NCBI GenBank assembly: GCA_005503085.1
Contig: SCOI01000012.1
Location: 146,312 to 210,311 of the forward strand
Source: Burkholderiales bacterium C2
GTDB lineage: Bacteria; Pseudomonadota; Gammaproteobacteria; Burkholderiales; Burkholderiaceae_C
DNA: 64,000 nucleotides
Direction of reading: 5' to 3'
Part shown: in pieces, positions 19,031 through 27,503 of the stretch
Layout: every line of letters starts with the position of its first letter
Numbering within the stretch: position 1 is the stretch's first letter
The notes under the pieces: generated by a model
What the model saw: the letters and a program-made list of their open reading frames with translations, nothing else
What the model was told of the DNA's origin: nothing
Database searches by the model: none
Translations under genes and position numbers: made by a program

Positions 19031-20071
19031 TCAGTGTTTTTTCTCGCTGACCCCGGCCGATTCGAAGCTGGCCATCTCGGCCAGGATGCGGCAGGCGGAT
19101 TCCAGCAGCGGCCAGGCCAGCGCCGCGCCCGAGCCCTCGCCCAGGCGCAAGCCCAGGTCGACGAGCGGCTCGGCCCCCAGCGCCTGCAGCATCAGCCCAT
19201 GGCCGGCCTCCTGCGAGGCATGGGCGAACACACAGCGTTCCAGCACGGCCGGCTGCAGCTTGGCCGCTACCAGCACCGCCGCGCCGCAGATGAAGCCGTC
19301 GACGACGATCACGCGCCGCTCCAGCGCCGCCTGCAGCACCGCGCCCACCATCATCGCGATCTCGAAACCGCCGAAGGCCGCCAGCGCCGCCAGCGGCGTG
19401 GCCGCCTCGCCATGGCGCTGCAGCACCTGGCGCAGGATGTCGGTCTTGTGCTGCAGCTGCGCATCGTCAAGACCTGTCCCCCGGCCGGTGCAGTCGGCAA
19501 TCGGCAGGCCTTGCAGCCGCGCCAGCAGCAGGGCCGCCGCCGAGCTGTTGCCTATGCCCATCTCGCCCAGCAGCAGCACATTGCCCGGCTGCTTGTGCAA
19601 GAGGTTCTTGCCGGCGGCAATCGCGGTGGCGCACTGGTCGGCGCTCATTGCCGGCCCCTGCAGCGCATCGGCCGTGCCGGGCGCGATCTTGGCGATGATC
19701 AGACCCGCGCGCGGTGCGAAGTCGTGGGCCACGCCGGCATCCACCACGCTCAGAGCCAGACCATGCTGGCGCGCCAGCACGCTGACCGCCGCGCCGCCGG
19801 CCAGGAAGTTCTCGACCATCTGCCAGCTGACATCGCTGGGATAGGCCGACACGCCGCGCGCCGCCAGGCCGTGGTCGCCGGCGAACACCATCAGCTGCGG
19901 CTCGCGCAGTTGCGGCGTCTCGCTGCCCAGGATCAGGCCGAGGCGCAGCATCAGCGTCTCCAGCCGGCCCAGGGCGCCCAGCGGCTTGGTCTTGGTGTCG
20001 ATGCGGCGCTGCAGGGCGGCGGCGAGGGCGGCGTCGTGCAGCGGGGCGATGGTGGGGATCAGGTCTTGCAT
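19031..20071 (-). CDS. cobT: Nicotinate-nucleotide-dimethylbenzimidazole phosphoribosyltransferase
   Basis: CobT makes alpha-ribazole phosphate from nicotinate mononucleotide and dimethylbenzimidazole, activating the lower ligand made by BluB. The 346-residue length is normal. Visible motifs are [12 protein letters not shown] (residues 27-38), [29 protein letters not shown] and the C-terminal [16 protein letters not shown], which carries the catalytic glutamate. The open frame continues upstream, but family similarity starts at the ATG at 20071. That ATG overlaps the preceding BtuF-like gene by 13 bases. It is the last gene of the cobalamin operon. Confidence 0.96.
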   Translation of the reverse strand: MQDLIPTIAPLHDAALAAALQRRIDTKTKPLGALGRLETLMLRLGLILGSETPQLREPQLMVFAGDHGLAARGVSAYPSDVSWQMVENFLAGGAAVSVLARQHGLALSVVDAGVAHDFAPRAGLIIAKIAPGTADALQGPAMSADQCATAIAAGKNLLHKQPGNVLLLGEMGIGNSSAAALLLARLQGLPIADCTGRGTGLDDAQLQHKTDILRQVLQRHGEAATPLAALAAFGGFEIAMMVGAVLQAALERRVIVVDGFICGAAVLVAAKLQPAVLERCVFAHASQEAGHGLMLQALGAEPLVDLGLRLGEGSGAALAWPLLESACRILAEMASFESAGVSEKKH

Positions 20072-20856
20072 GCGAGGGCCTCGGCGGTGGTCTGGATGGC
20101 GGCCTGCAGTTGGCGGGCGCCGCGTTCGATGGCGGCCGGTCCTGGGGCTAGGATGTCGGCGGACTTGATTTCGGCGAGCCGGGCATTCAGCGCGGCAAAG
20201 CCAGGGCGGGCCAGCACCTTGTCGGGCACGAAGCGCTTGCCGCACCAGGAGCCCAGGATCAGCTGGGGCGCGGCGGCCAGCACCGTGTCGGCATCGACGA
20301 TGCGTTGCCGCGCGAAACCGGCGCGCGAGCGTTCGGCGAACACATCCTCGCCGCCGGCCAGCGCGATCAGCTCGCTGACCCAGCCGATGCCGCAGATCAT
20401 GGGCTCGTCCCATTCCTCAAAATACACGCGCGGTCGGCAGGGCAGGGCGGCCGCAACGGCGGCGATCTCGTCCTGGCAGGACTGCAACTGGCGGTTCAGC
20501 GCCAGCGCCTGCTGAGGGCGGCCAACCAGCTCGCCCAGGCGCAGCACCATGGCATGGATGCCGGCAATGCTGCGCTGGTCGAACCACAGCGTGGCCAGTC
20601 CGGCGCGCTCGCATTCATCGAGCAGCGGGCGCTGCAGGTCCGAGAAACCGATCACCAGATCCGGCTGCACCGCCAGCAGACGTTCGACCTTCATGCTGGA
20701 AAAGCCGCTGATCTTGGGCTTCTCGGCGCGCGCCTCGGGCGGGTGCACGGTATAGCCGGAGATGCCGGCCACATGGGCCTGGGCGCCGAGGCGGTACAGC
20801 ACCTCCACGGCCTCGGTGGACAGGCAGGCGATGCGCTGTGGGATCGGGCCGCTCAT
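20059..20856 (-). CDS. BtuF-like cobalamin-binding protein without signal peptide
   Basis: The 265-residue protein belongs to the class III periplasmic binding-protein fold (BtuF/FhuD type): [18 protein letters not shown] at the N-terminus, [12 protein letters not shown] near residue 70, then a long connecting helix and the second lobe. Unlike true BtuF it starts directly with the first beta strand and has no signal peptide, so it may act in the cytoplasm. The ATG at 20856 overlaps the cobQ stop (ATGA), which fixes the start. A normal exported BtuF is encoded at 35330-36244. Possible roles are intracellular corrinoid binding or trafficking; this is inference. Confidence 0.85.
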   Translation of the reverse strand: MSGPIPQRIACLSTEAVEVLYRLGAQAHVAGISGYTVHPPEARAEKPKISGFSSMKVERLLAVQPDLVIGFSDLQRPLLDECERAGLATLWFDQRSIAGIHAMVLRLGELVGRPQQALALNRQLQSCQDEIAAVAAALPCRPRVYFEEWDEPMICGIGWVSELIALAGGEDVFAERSRAGFARQRIVDADTVLAAAPQLILGSWCGKRFVPDKVLARPGFAALNARLAEIKSADILAPGPAAIERGARQLQAAIQTTAEALACKT

Positions 20857-22304
20857 CGGATCAGCGCCATCAGCCGGCCCGGCTCGAAATGCGTGTCGAT
20901 GTAGTCGGCCAGCCCGTCGAACACGCTGTCCAGCGTTGGCAGGCCCAGACCGAACAGCGCGGCCATCACGGCCGGCTGTTCGAACATGCCGTGGGCATAG
21001 CAGCCCAGCACCGATCCCTGCTGCCAGCCGATCGCTTCGCCGGTGTCGCTGCGCACCGCCACGCGCGCCGTCGGCAGCGAGGGATGCTGGGCCGTGCGGC
21101 CGTGGTGGATCTCGTAGCCCTGGGCCTGGATGCCGCTCAGGGTCTGCCAAGCCCCGTCGAGCTCTGCCTCGAAGCGCAGCTCGGCCGGGCGCAGCAGCTT
21201 CTCGCGCTCGAACTGCGTCACCAAGGGCAGCAGGCCCAGTCCCGGTCCATTGCCGTCCAGGCCGTGCGGATCCAGCAAGGCTTCGCCCAGCATCTGCAGG
21301 CCGCCGCAGATGCCCAGCACTGGCTTGTTCGCGGCAGCATGGCGGGCGACCACTTCATCGAGCTTTTGGGCGCGCAGCCAGGCCAGATCGGCGGCCACGG
21401 CTTTGGAGCCCGGCAGGATGATCCAGTCGGCGCCGTCCAGCTCGGCCGGCGTGCGGGCCCAGACCAGGCGCACGCCGGGCAGGCTGCGCAGCGGCTGGAA
21501 CTCGTCGAGGTTGGACAGGCGCGGATAGGCGACGACGGCGATGTTCAGACCCGACCCCGATGGGCGGTCGTCATACACGCCGTCCTCCTCGGGCAGGCCA
21601 TGGCCGCGCCACATCGGCAGCACCGCGACGGTGGGCACGCCGGTCAGCGCCTGCAGCTGCTCGGGCCCCGGCGCCAGCAGAGTAGCGTCGCCGCGGAAGC
21701 GGTTCAGCACAAAGCCCTTGATCAGCGCGCGCTCGTGTGCGGGCAGCAGCTGGTGGGTGCCGTAGAGATGGGCAAAGGCGCCGCCGCGGTCGATGTCGGT
21801 GACCAGCAGGCAGGCGGCCTTGGCCTCCAGCGCGGTGCGCATATTCACATAGTCGCTGGCATGCAGATTGATCTCGGCCGGCGAGCCGGCGCCCTCGATC
21901 ACGAGCACATCGTTCTCGGCCAGCAACTCGTGCAGCGCTGCTCGTGCGGTGGGCCAGATCTTCTCGCTGCGGCCGCGCCAGGGCATCGCGCCCAGCTCGG
22001 CGCTGACCTCGCCCATCAGCACCACCTGGCTGCGGGTATCGGCCTCGGGCTTCAGCAGCACCGGGTTCATCCGCACCTCGGGCGTGCGGCGCGCGGCCAG
22101 GGCCTGGAAGTACTGGGCGCTGCCGATCTCGCCCATGGCCCCATTCAAGCCGGGGACCACACGGGCGTTATTGCTCATGTTCTGCGCCTTGTAGGGCGCC
22201 ACCTTGAGCCCCTGGCGGGCATACCAGCGGCACAGCGCGGTGGCCAGCCAGCTCTTGCCGGCGCCACTGGTCGTGCCCAGAACCATCACAGCCTTGGCCG
22301 TCAT
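20853..22304 (-). CDS. cobQ: Cobyric acid synthase
   Basis: CobQ amidates adenosylcobyrinate a,c-diamide at positions b, d, e and g. The 483-residue protein has an N-terminal dethiobiotin-synthetase-like ATPase with VLGTTSGAGKSWL (P-loop, residues 9-21) and YKAQNMSNNA. The C-terminal glutaminase domain has the nucleophile in GICGGLQMLGEAL (about residue 330) and a histidine in YAHGMFE. It overlaps both the decarboxylase gene upstream and the BtuF-like gene downstream by four bases. Confidence 0.97.
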   Translation of the reverse strand: MTAKAVMVLGTTSGAGKSWLATALCRWYARQGLKVAPYKAQNMSNNARVVPGLNGAMGEIGSAQYFQALAARRTPEVRMNPVLLKPEADTRSQVVLMGEVSAELGAMPWRGRSEKIWPTARAALHELLAENDVLVIEGAGSPAEINLHASDYVNMRTALEAKAACLLVTDIDRGGAFAHLYGTHQLLPAHERALIKGFVLNRFRGDATLLAPGPEQLQALTGVPTVAVLPMWRGHGLPEEDGVYDDRPSGSGLNIAVVAYPRLSNLDEFQPLRSLPGVRLVWARTPAELDGADWIILPGSKAVAADLAWLRAQKLDEVVARHAAANKPVLGICGGLQMLGEALLDPHGLDGNGPGLGLLPLVTQFEREKLLRPAELRFEAELDGAWQTLSGIQAQGYEIHHGRTAQHPSLPTARVAVRSDTGEAIGWQQGSVLGCYAHGMFEQPAVMAALFGLGLPTLDSVFDGLADYIDTHFEPGRLMALIR

Positions 22305-23275
22305 TGCGTGATCACTTTCTTCAATGCCAGCTGCGATTGTGGCGGCAGGGTCGCGACGCGCACCCAGCCCGGCAGGCCGAAGGAGCTGGCGTCGCGCAGC
22401 TTGATGCCATGGGCGCGCAGGGCCTCGTGGTCCAGCGGCGCGGCCGGCCGGGCCAGCCAGAAGGGCGTGCAGCTCTCGCGCTGCTGCCAGCTCAAGCGCG
22501 CCAGCATCTCGCGCTGCTGCACGCTCCAGCGCCGCAGCTGGGCGCGCGATTCGGCCAGCCAGGCCTGGATCTCGGGCCGGTGCAGCTGCATCAGCAAGAC
22601 CTGGCCCTCGGCCGACAGCACCCAGCTGGCCGCCAGCTGCCTCATGCTTTGCGTCAGGGCGCCTTCGTCGGGCGCAATCAGGTAGGCGGCGCGCACGCCG
22701 GTGTGGCCCAGGGCCTTGTTGGGACAGTGCAAGGCCCAGCAGTTCGATGGCAGCGCCGGCGCCATGCCGGCCAGGCGCAGCGGTTCATAGGCGCGGTCCA
22801 GCACGGTCAGCGCCGCGCGCGCGGCGACGGCCGCGATCTGCGCGCTGGCCAGGCTCTCGCCGGTCGGGTTGCAGGGCTCGCAGATCCAGACCATGGTCTC
22901 GCTGCCGAGCTCTTGCAGCAGCTGCGTGACATTCGCATAGCAGCGCACGCGCAGGCCCAGTGCCTGGGCCGCCGCCGCATAGTCGCCGAAGCCGGGCGAG
23001 GGCACCCAGACCTCGCGCAGCCCCTGCAGCAGCGCGGCCAGGCTCAGCCGGCGTATCGCCTCGGCGCCGCCGGAGGCCGGCAGGATGCGCCCGGGCGGTA
23101 CGCCATGGGCGAGCCCCAGCTGCTCGCGCAGCGCCAGGTAGTGCGGGTCCGGGTAGCGGCACCGGTCGGCCGCTTGCAAGGCCGTGCTCAGCGAAGCCGG
23201 TACCGGCAGCGGGTTCGCATTGGTCGAGAAGTCGTGCAGCAGGGTCGGGCCGCTGTCACTGCCACCGTGGGTCAT
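22301..23275 (-). CDS. cobD: Threonine-phosphate decarboxylase
   Basis: This PLP enzyme of the aminotransferase I/II fold makes (R)-1-amino-2-propanol O-phosphate, the linker that CbiB attaches to cobyric acid. It is called CobD in Salmonella and CobC in Pseudomonas. The 324-residue protein has FSTNANPLPVP near the N-terminus, the CEPCNPTGE cofactor region, and the Schiff-base lysine in CPNKALGHTGVR (about residue 179). Its place between cbiB and cobQ, with four-base overlaps, separates it from the related HisC. It is slightly shorter than Salmonella CobD (364), which carries a C-terminal extension. Confidence 0.93.
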   Translation of the reverse strand: MTHGGSDSGPTLLHDFSTNANPLPVPASLSTALQAADRCRYPDPHYLALREQLGLAHGVPPGRILPASGGAEAIRRLSLAALLQGLREVWVPSPGFGDYAAAAQALGLRVRCYANVTQLLQELGSETMVWICEPCNPTGESLASAQIAAVAARAALTVLDRAYEPLRLAGMAPALPSNCWALHCPNKALGHTGVRAAYLIAPDEGALTQSMRQLAASWVLSAEGQVLLMQLHRPEIQAWLAESRAQLRRWSVQQREMLARLSWQQRESCTPFWLARPAAPLDHEALRAHGIKLRDASSFGLPGWVRVATLPPQSQLALKKVITQ

Positions 23276-24210
23276 GTCGGCAACCTCAGGCTCAGGGCCG
23301 CGAAGGCAAGCAGCAGCGCACAGCCCAGCATCGCGCGCCGGGCCAGGCCGGCGGCGCGCCGCAGATCGGTGCCCTGCGGCGCGGCGCCAGCGTCGTTGAG
23401 GCTGTAGACGCCCGGCTTGGCCAGGCGCAGATTCAAGCGCAGCGCCATCGCCGCCATCGGCCAGCCGCTATTGGGCGAGGGCGTGCGCCGTGCCTCGGTG
23501 AGCAAGCGCATCTGCAGCATCGGGTTGATCCCGGTGATGGCCCAGGCGGTGAGGCGGGCCGGTATCCAGCTCAGCACATCGTCGGCCCGCGCGGCCCACT
23601 TGCCCGACCATTCGCGATGATCGCGATAGCCCCACATCGCATCGGCGGTGTTGGCAAAGCGGTAGACCGCAGCGCCGGGCAGGCCGGCGATCACGAACCA
23701 GAACAGCGGCGCGACGACCGAGTCGTTGAGGTTCTCGGCCAGGGTCTCGATGGCGGCCTCGCGCACCTCGGCCGCATCGAGCGCGGCGGTGTCGCGGCTG
23801 ACCAGGCGCGCCAGCTGGGCCCGCCCGGCCTGCAGCGACTCGCCCAGCGCGCGCTCCACCGCCAGCACCTCGTCGACCAGCATGGCCCAGGCCAGCAGCG
23901 GCTTCAGCAGCAGGCCCAGCACCAGCGCGCCACCCAGCAGGGCCGGCCAGGAGGTCCAGGGCTGCAGCCCCTGCATCAGCGCGATCTCCAGCCCCAGCGC
24001 CAGCGCCGCGACGAGCAGCGCGCCCAGCAGCCAGACCAGCGCGCCGCCGGTGAAGGCCCGGGCCGGTGGCATCGCGGCCAAGCGTGCGCTGAAGGCATTG
24101 AGATAGCGGCCGATGCCCACCACGGGATGTGCCCAGGCCGGTGGCTCGCCCAGCAGGCGGTCCACCAGCAAGGCGACCCCCATGGCCAGCGGCAGCAGCA
24201 GCGCGGTCAT
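23272..24210 (-). CDS. cbiB: Adenosylcobinamide-phosphate synthase
   Basis: CbiB (CobD in Pseudomonas naming) joins aminopropanol phosphate to cobyric acid in the inner membrane. The 312-residue protein starts with a hydrophobic helix and DRLLGEPPAWAHPVVGIGR, a family hallmark. It also has ETLAENLNDSVVAPLFWF near residue 150 and NTADAMWGYR near 185. The frame is open upstream, but the ATG at 24210 overlaps the cobO stop by one base (TGATG) and matches the family start. It is encoded directly ahead of the linker-making decarboxylase. Confidence 0.95.
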   Translation of the reverse strand: MTALLLPLAMGVALLVDRLLGEPPAWAHPVVGIGRYLNAFSARLAAMPPARAFTGGALVWLLGALLVAALALGLEIALMQGLQPWTSWPALLGGALVLGLLLKPLLAWAMLVDEVLAVERALGESLQAGRAQLARLVSRDTAALDAAEVREAAIETLAENLNDSVVAPLFWFVIAGLPGAAVYRFANTADAMWGYRDHREWSGKWAARADDVLSWIPARLTAWAITGINPMLQMRLLTEARRTPSPNSGWPMAAMALRLNLRLAKPGVYSLNDAGAAPQGTDLRRAAGLARRAMLGCALLLAFAALSLRLPT

Positions 24211-24788
24211 CAATCCTCGATGCCGCGCTGGGCCGGCACGCCGGCCTTGAAGTGGTGCTTGACCATGGCCATCTCGGTGACCGTGTCGGCCAGGTCTATC
24301 AGCTCCTGCGGCGCGCCGCGCCCGGTCAGCACCACATGCACATGGGCCGGTCGCTCGCGCAAGCACTGCAGCACCGGTTCCAGCGCGACCCAGCCATAGC
24401 GCAGCGGATACATGATCTCGTCGAGCACGACCAGAAAGGTATCGCCGGCGCGTATCGTCGCCTCGGCTTGAGCCCAGCCATGACGGGCCAGCTCGGCGCT
24501 GTGGTCCAGGTCCTTGCTCTTCCACGAGAAGCCGTCGCCCAGGCCGATGATGGGCACGCCCAATTGTTCGAACACCCGGTGCTCGCCGAAGCGGGCGCTG
24601 GGCACCTTCATGAACTGGTAGATCTTGACCGTCTTGCCGCGGCCATGGGCGCGCAGCGCCAGGCCGAAGGCGGCCGTGCTCTTGCCCTTGCCGGGGCCGG
24701 TGTGGACCAGGATCAGGCCGCGGCGCTCGGCCGTGGGAATGATGCGTTCGCGGTCGACCGGGGGCTTCTCAATTTCCATCTTGGGCAC
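24210..24788 (-). CDS. cobO: Corrinoid adenosyltransferase, CobA/CobO/BtuR type
   Basis: The enzyme attaches the 5'-deoxyadenosyl group of ATP to reduced corrinoids. The 192-residue protein has the P-loop HTGPGKGKSTAAFG (about residues 29-42), a WKSKD stretch contacting the corrin in relatives, and VVLDEIMYPLRYGW, which corresponds to the Walker B-like region. The start overlaps the end of bluB by 20 bases. It supports both salvage of imported cobalamin and the late biosynthetic steps encoded next to it. Confidence 0.96.
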   Translation of the reverse strand: MPKMEIEKPPVDRERIIPTAERRGLILVHTGPGKGKSTAAFGLALRAHGRGKTVKIYQFMKVPSARFGEHRVFEQLGVPIIGLGDGFSWKSKDLDHSAELARHGWAQAEATIRAGDTFLVVLDEIMYPLRYGWVALEPVLQCLRERPAHVHVVLTGRGAPQELIDLADTVTEMAMVKHHFKAGVPAQRGIED

Positions 24789-25431
24789 TCCAAAAATCGT
24801 TCATCAACAACTCGTCCAGCGGCCGGCGCCGGCGCCAGCCCTCGAGCTCCAGCATCGGTGCCTCGTAGAAGCTGTCGACCGGTCCCAGGCACAGCAGGCC
24901 CAGCGGCTGCGCACCCTCGGGCAGACGCAGCAGCGCGGCCAACTGGCGCGGCTCGAACATCGAGACCCAGCCCAGGCCCAGGTTCTCGGCACGGGCGGCC
25001 AGCCAGAGGTTCTGCACCGCGCCGCCGACCGAGCACAGCGCCATCTCGCGTGGCATGCTGCGCCGGCCGAAGACGGTGCCGTCATCCGGCGGCAGCACGA
25101 TGGCCAGCAGCTCGGCGCATTCGCGCAAGCCCTCGACCTTGAGTCTCAGAAACTCGTCGCTGCGCTCGCCCAGCGCCGCGGCCGTGGCCTGGCGCTCGGC
25201 CTCGACCACGGTGATGATCTGCGCGCGCAGCGCCGCATCGCGGATGCGCAGCACCCGCCAGGGCTGCATCAGCCCGACCGAGGGCGCCTGGTGCATGGCC
25301 TGCAGCAGGCGCTGCAGCTGATCTTCCGGCAGCAGCTGGCCCGGCTTGAAATGCCGGGTGTCGCGGCGCAGCGCGATCACGCGATAGATGGCGTCGCGCT
25401 GGGCCTCGTCGAAGCGGTGCTGGGCGTCCAT
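24769..25431 (-). CDS. bluB: 5,6-Dimethylbenzimidazole synthase
   Basis: BluB is an oxygen-dependent, nitroreductase-fold flavodestructase that converts reduced FMN to dimethylbenzimidazole, the lower ligand of cobalamin. The 220-residue protein has RRDTRHFKPGQ (about residues 23-33), APSVGLMQPWRVLRI with flavin contacts, and ENLGLGWVSMFEP near residue 148. These features separate BluB from general nitroreductases, as does the cobalamin context. Its presence indicates an aerobic route to the lower ligand that feeds CobT. It lies eight bases after the TonB-dependent receptor gene. Confidence 0.95.
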   Translation of the reverse strand: MDAQHRFDEAQRDAIYRVIALRRDTRHFKPGQLLPEDQLQRLLQAMHQAPSVGLMQPWRVLRIRDAALRAQIITVVEAERQATAAALGERSDEFLRLKVEGLRECAELLAIVLPPDDGTVFGRRSMPREMALCSVGGAVQNLWLAARAENLGLGWVSMFEPRQLAALLRLPEGAQPLGLLCLGPVDSFYEAPMLELEGWRRRRPLDELLMNDFWSAQDGN

Positions 25432-25439
25432 GGCTGTGC

Positions 25440-27503
25440 TCAGAAGCTGCTGCGCAGCGAGACTCTCAGCGTACGCGCTTCCATCGGATGCACCAGTCGG
25501 CCATCGATGCCCTCGCCACCGCCGCAGCCGGGGCCTTCGGCCCTGGTGCAGGCGCCGCCCCAGTATTCGATGTCGTTGGCGCGGCGGTCGAACAGGTTCA
25601 GCACATCGAGGCTGATCTGGGTCCTGGTGCTGAGGCGGTAGCCCAGCTTCAGATTGGCGGTCCAGTTGGTGGCCGATTTCTCGGTGCCGGTTTCCTCGAG
25701 CGCGTAAGAGCCCAGATAGCGCAGTTTCAGGCCGCCGAACCAGGGGCCGGCCGGGACCACCGTCGCCGACAGCGAGGCATTCACCGGGATCGCATTGGGC
25801 ACATGGCGGCCGCCGTTCTCGGCGTGCACGAAACGGGCCCGCGACCAGGCCATATCGGCGTCGATCAGCAGCCAGCTCGTCGGCGCGAAATCATTGGACC
25901 ATTCCAGGCCGCTGCGCCTGGAGGCCCCGCGCGCCTCGGTCACACCCTCGTCGCCGACAAAGACCAGCTCCGAATCCAGCCTGGCCTGCCACAGCACCAG
26001 GCTGCTGTTCCAGCCCTTGGCGGGGCGCACGCGCAAGCCCAGCTCATGGCTTTGCGTGCGCGCCAGCAGCGGCAGCAGGTCCTGCGGGCTGCCGTCGTTG
26101 GGGTTGAGCGCGCTGGTGGCGCCGCGTACATCGTTGGAGCGGAAACCGCGGCCCCATTGGGCATAGAGCTCGGTATCGGCCGCGACGCGGGCCACCAGGC
26201 CCAGCTTCGGGCTCCAGCGCTTCTTGCTGGCCCTGCCGCCGTTGTCGAGATTGAACTCGCCGGCGATGGCGCGGTTCTCGGTCGAGAGCCGGTCCCAGCG
26301 CAGGCCGGCGCTGCCGCGCAGCCAGCTGTTGATCTGGGTGCGCGCCTCGGCGAACAGGCCGACGGCGTTTTGCTCGACCTGGTCGGCGCGTACCGTGTGC
26401 GTGCGCTGGCGGTCCACCGTGTCGTAAAGCCCCAGCTCGGAGATGCGGTCCTGGCGCCATTGCAGGCCCCAGCTGGCGTCGGTGCCGAGTGAGGGGATCG
26501 CGAAGCCGTGGCGCAGCTGGCCGCCGTAGATGCGGCGGTGATCGGCCTGCTCGTGCTGGTCGCCGTCGGGGCCCTTGATGTAGCCCGAGGCGCCGGAGAA
26601 CAGGTTCAAGGCGTTGTCTATCACATAGGCGCTGGCGCGCCAGTCCTGGGCTTGCTCGCTGCGCGCCCATTCGACCGAGAGGCTGTGGCGGTGCGTGATG
26701 CCGCCATCGTTCCTCAGCAAAGTGCCATAGCGACCGACCTCGCCGCTACGGATCGCGCGCTCGGGCACATGCTCGCTGGCGTGCCAGCGTGCGCTATAGC
26801 TCAGTGCGCTGATCGCGATGCCGTTGTCGGCATCACCCTTAGAGAGGCGCAGCACGCCGTTGCCGCGCCGCAGCGCCTCGGGCTGTTCCCAGGGGCCGTC
26901 GTAGCGGCTGCTCTCCAGCGCACCCAGCAGCTGCCAGCCGCTGTCGCCCAGCTTGGTGCTGCCGGCCACCAGGCCGCGGCGATAGTCGTCCGGGCCGGCG
27001 GTGAGCTCGACGAAAGGCGCATCGATCTGGCGTGTGTAGGCGATGCGGGCTGAGCCGGTGGTGACGAAGTCGCCGTCCTCGGCCGCGTAGCTGCCCTTGC
27101 GGTACTGCAGGCTGGACACCAGCTCGGGGATCAGAAAGTTCAGATCCATATAGCCCTGGCCATGGGCATGGCTGGCCATATTGGCCGGCATGCCCATTAC
27201 CGTGGTCGCGAAGTCGCTGCCATGGTCCAGATTGAAGCCGCGCAGGAAGTACTGGTTAGCCTTGCCGTCGCCGCTGTGCTGGGTGACGATCATGCCGGGC
27301 ATGGCCTCCAGCAGCTCGGCCGGCCGCAGCAGCGGGCGCTGCGCCAGGCGCTCGGCCTTGACCTCGCCCTCGGAAGCGCTGTCGGCGGCGCCCAGCGCGG
27401 CGCGGCCGTGGACCTGGACGCTGTCGAGCTGCTGGGTCGCTTGCTGGGCATAGGCCACCGGGGCCAGCATCGAGACAAGGGCGATTGCTGTTCTATTCAT
27501 CAT
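25440..27503 (-). CDS. TonB-dependent receptor linked to the CobN module
   Basis: The 687-residue outer-membrane receptor has a signal peptide (about residues 1-19), a TonB-box-like LDSVQVHGR, and a plug domain with LEAMPGMIVTQHSG and FLRGFNLDHGSDF. A beta-barrel follows, ending in the terminal phenylalanine typical of such barrels. The plug contains a histidine- and methionine-rich stretch (about residues 100-115: GMPANMASHAHGQGYMD). The ATG at 27503 overlaps the CobN stop (TGATG), so the receptor and CobN are co-translated. The ligand is unknown; a corrinoid, another tetrapyrrole or a metal complex is plausible from context. It is distinct from the BtuB-like receptor at 36814-38718. Confidence 0.9.
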   Translation of the reverse strand: MMNRTAIALVSMLAPVAYAQQATQQLDSVQVHGRAALGAADSASEGEVKAERLAQRPLLRPAELLEAMPGMIVTQHSGDGKANQYFLRGFNLDHGSDFATTVMGMPANMASHAHGQGYMDLNFLIPELVSSLQYRKGSYAAEDGDFVTTGSARIAYTRQIDAPFVELTAGPDDYRRGLVAGSTKLGDSGWQLLGALESSRYDGPWEQPEALRRGNGVLRLSKGDADNGIAISALSYSARWHASEHVPERAIRSGEVGRYGTLLRNDGGITHRHSLSVEWARSEQAQDWRASAYVIDNALNLFSGASGYIKGPDGDQHEQADHRRIYGGQLRHGFAIPSLGTDASWGLQWRQDRISELGLYDTVDRQRTHTVRADQVEQNAVGLFAEARTQINSWLRGSAGLRWDRLSTENRAIAGEFNLDNGGRASKKRWSPKLGLVARVAADTELYAQWGRGFRSNDVRGATSALNPNDGSPQDLLPLLARTQSHELGLRVRPAKGWNSSLVLWQARLDSELVFVGDEGVTEARGASRRSGLEWSNDFAPTSWLLIDADMAWSRARFVHAENGGRHVPNAIPVNASLSATVVPAGPWFGGLKLRYLGSYALEETGTEKSATNWTANLKLGYRLSTRTQISLDVLNLFDRRANDIEYWGGACTRAEGPGCGGGEGIDGRLVHPMEARTLRVSLRSSF

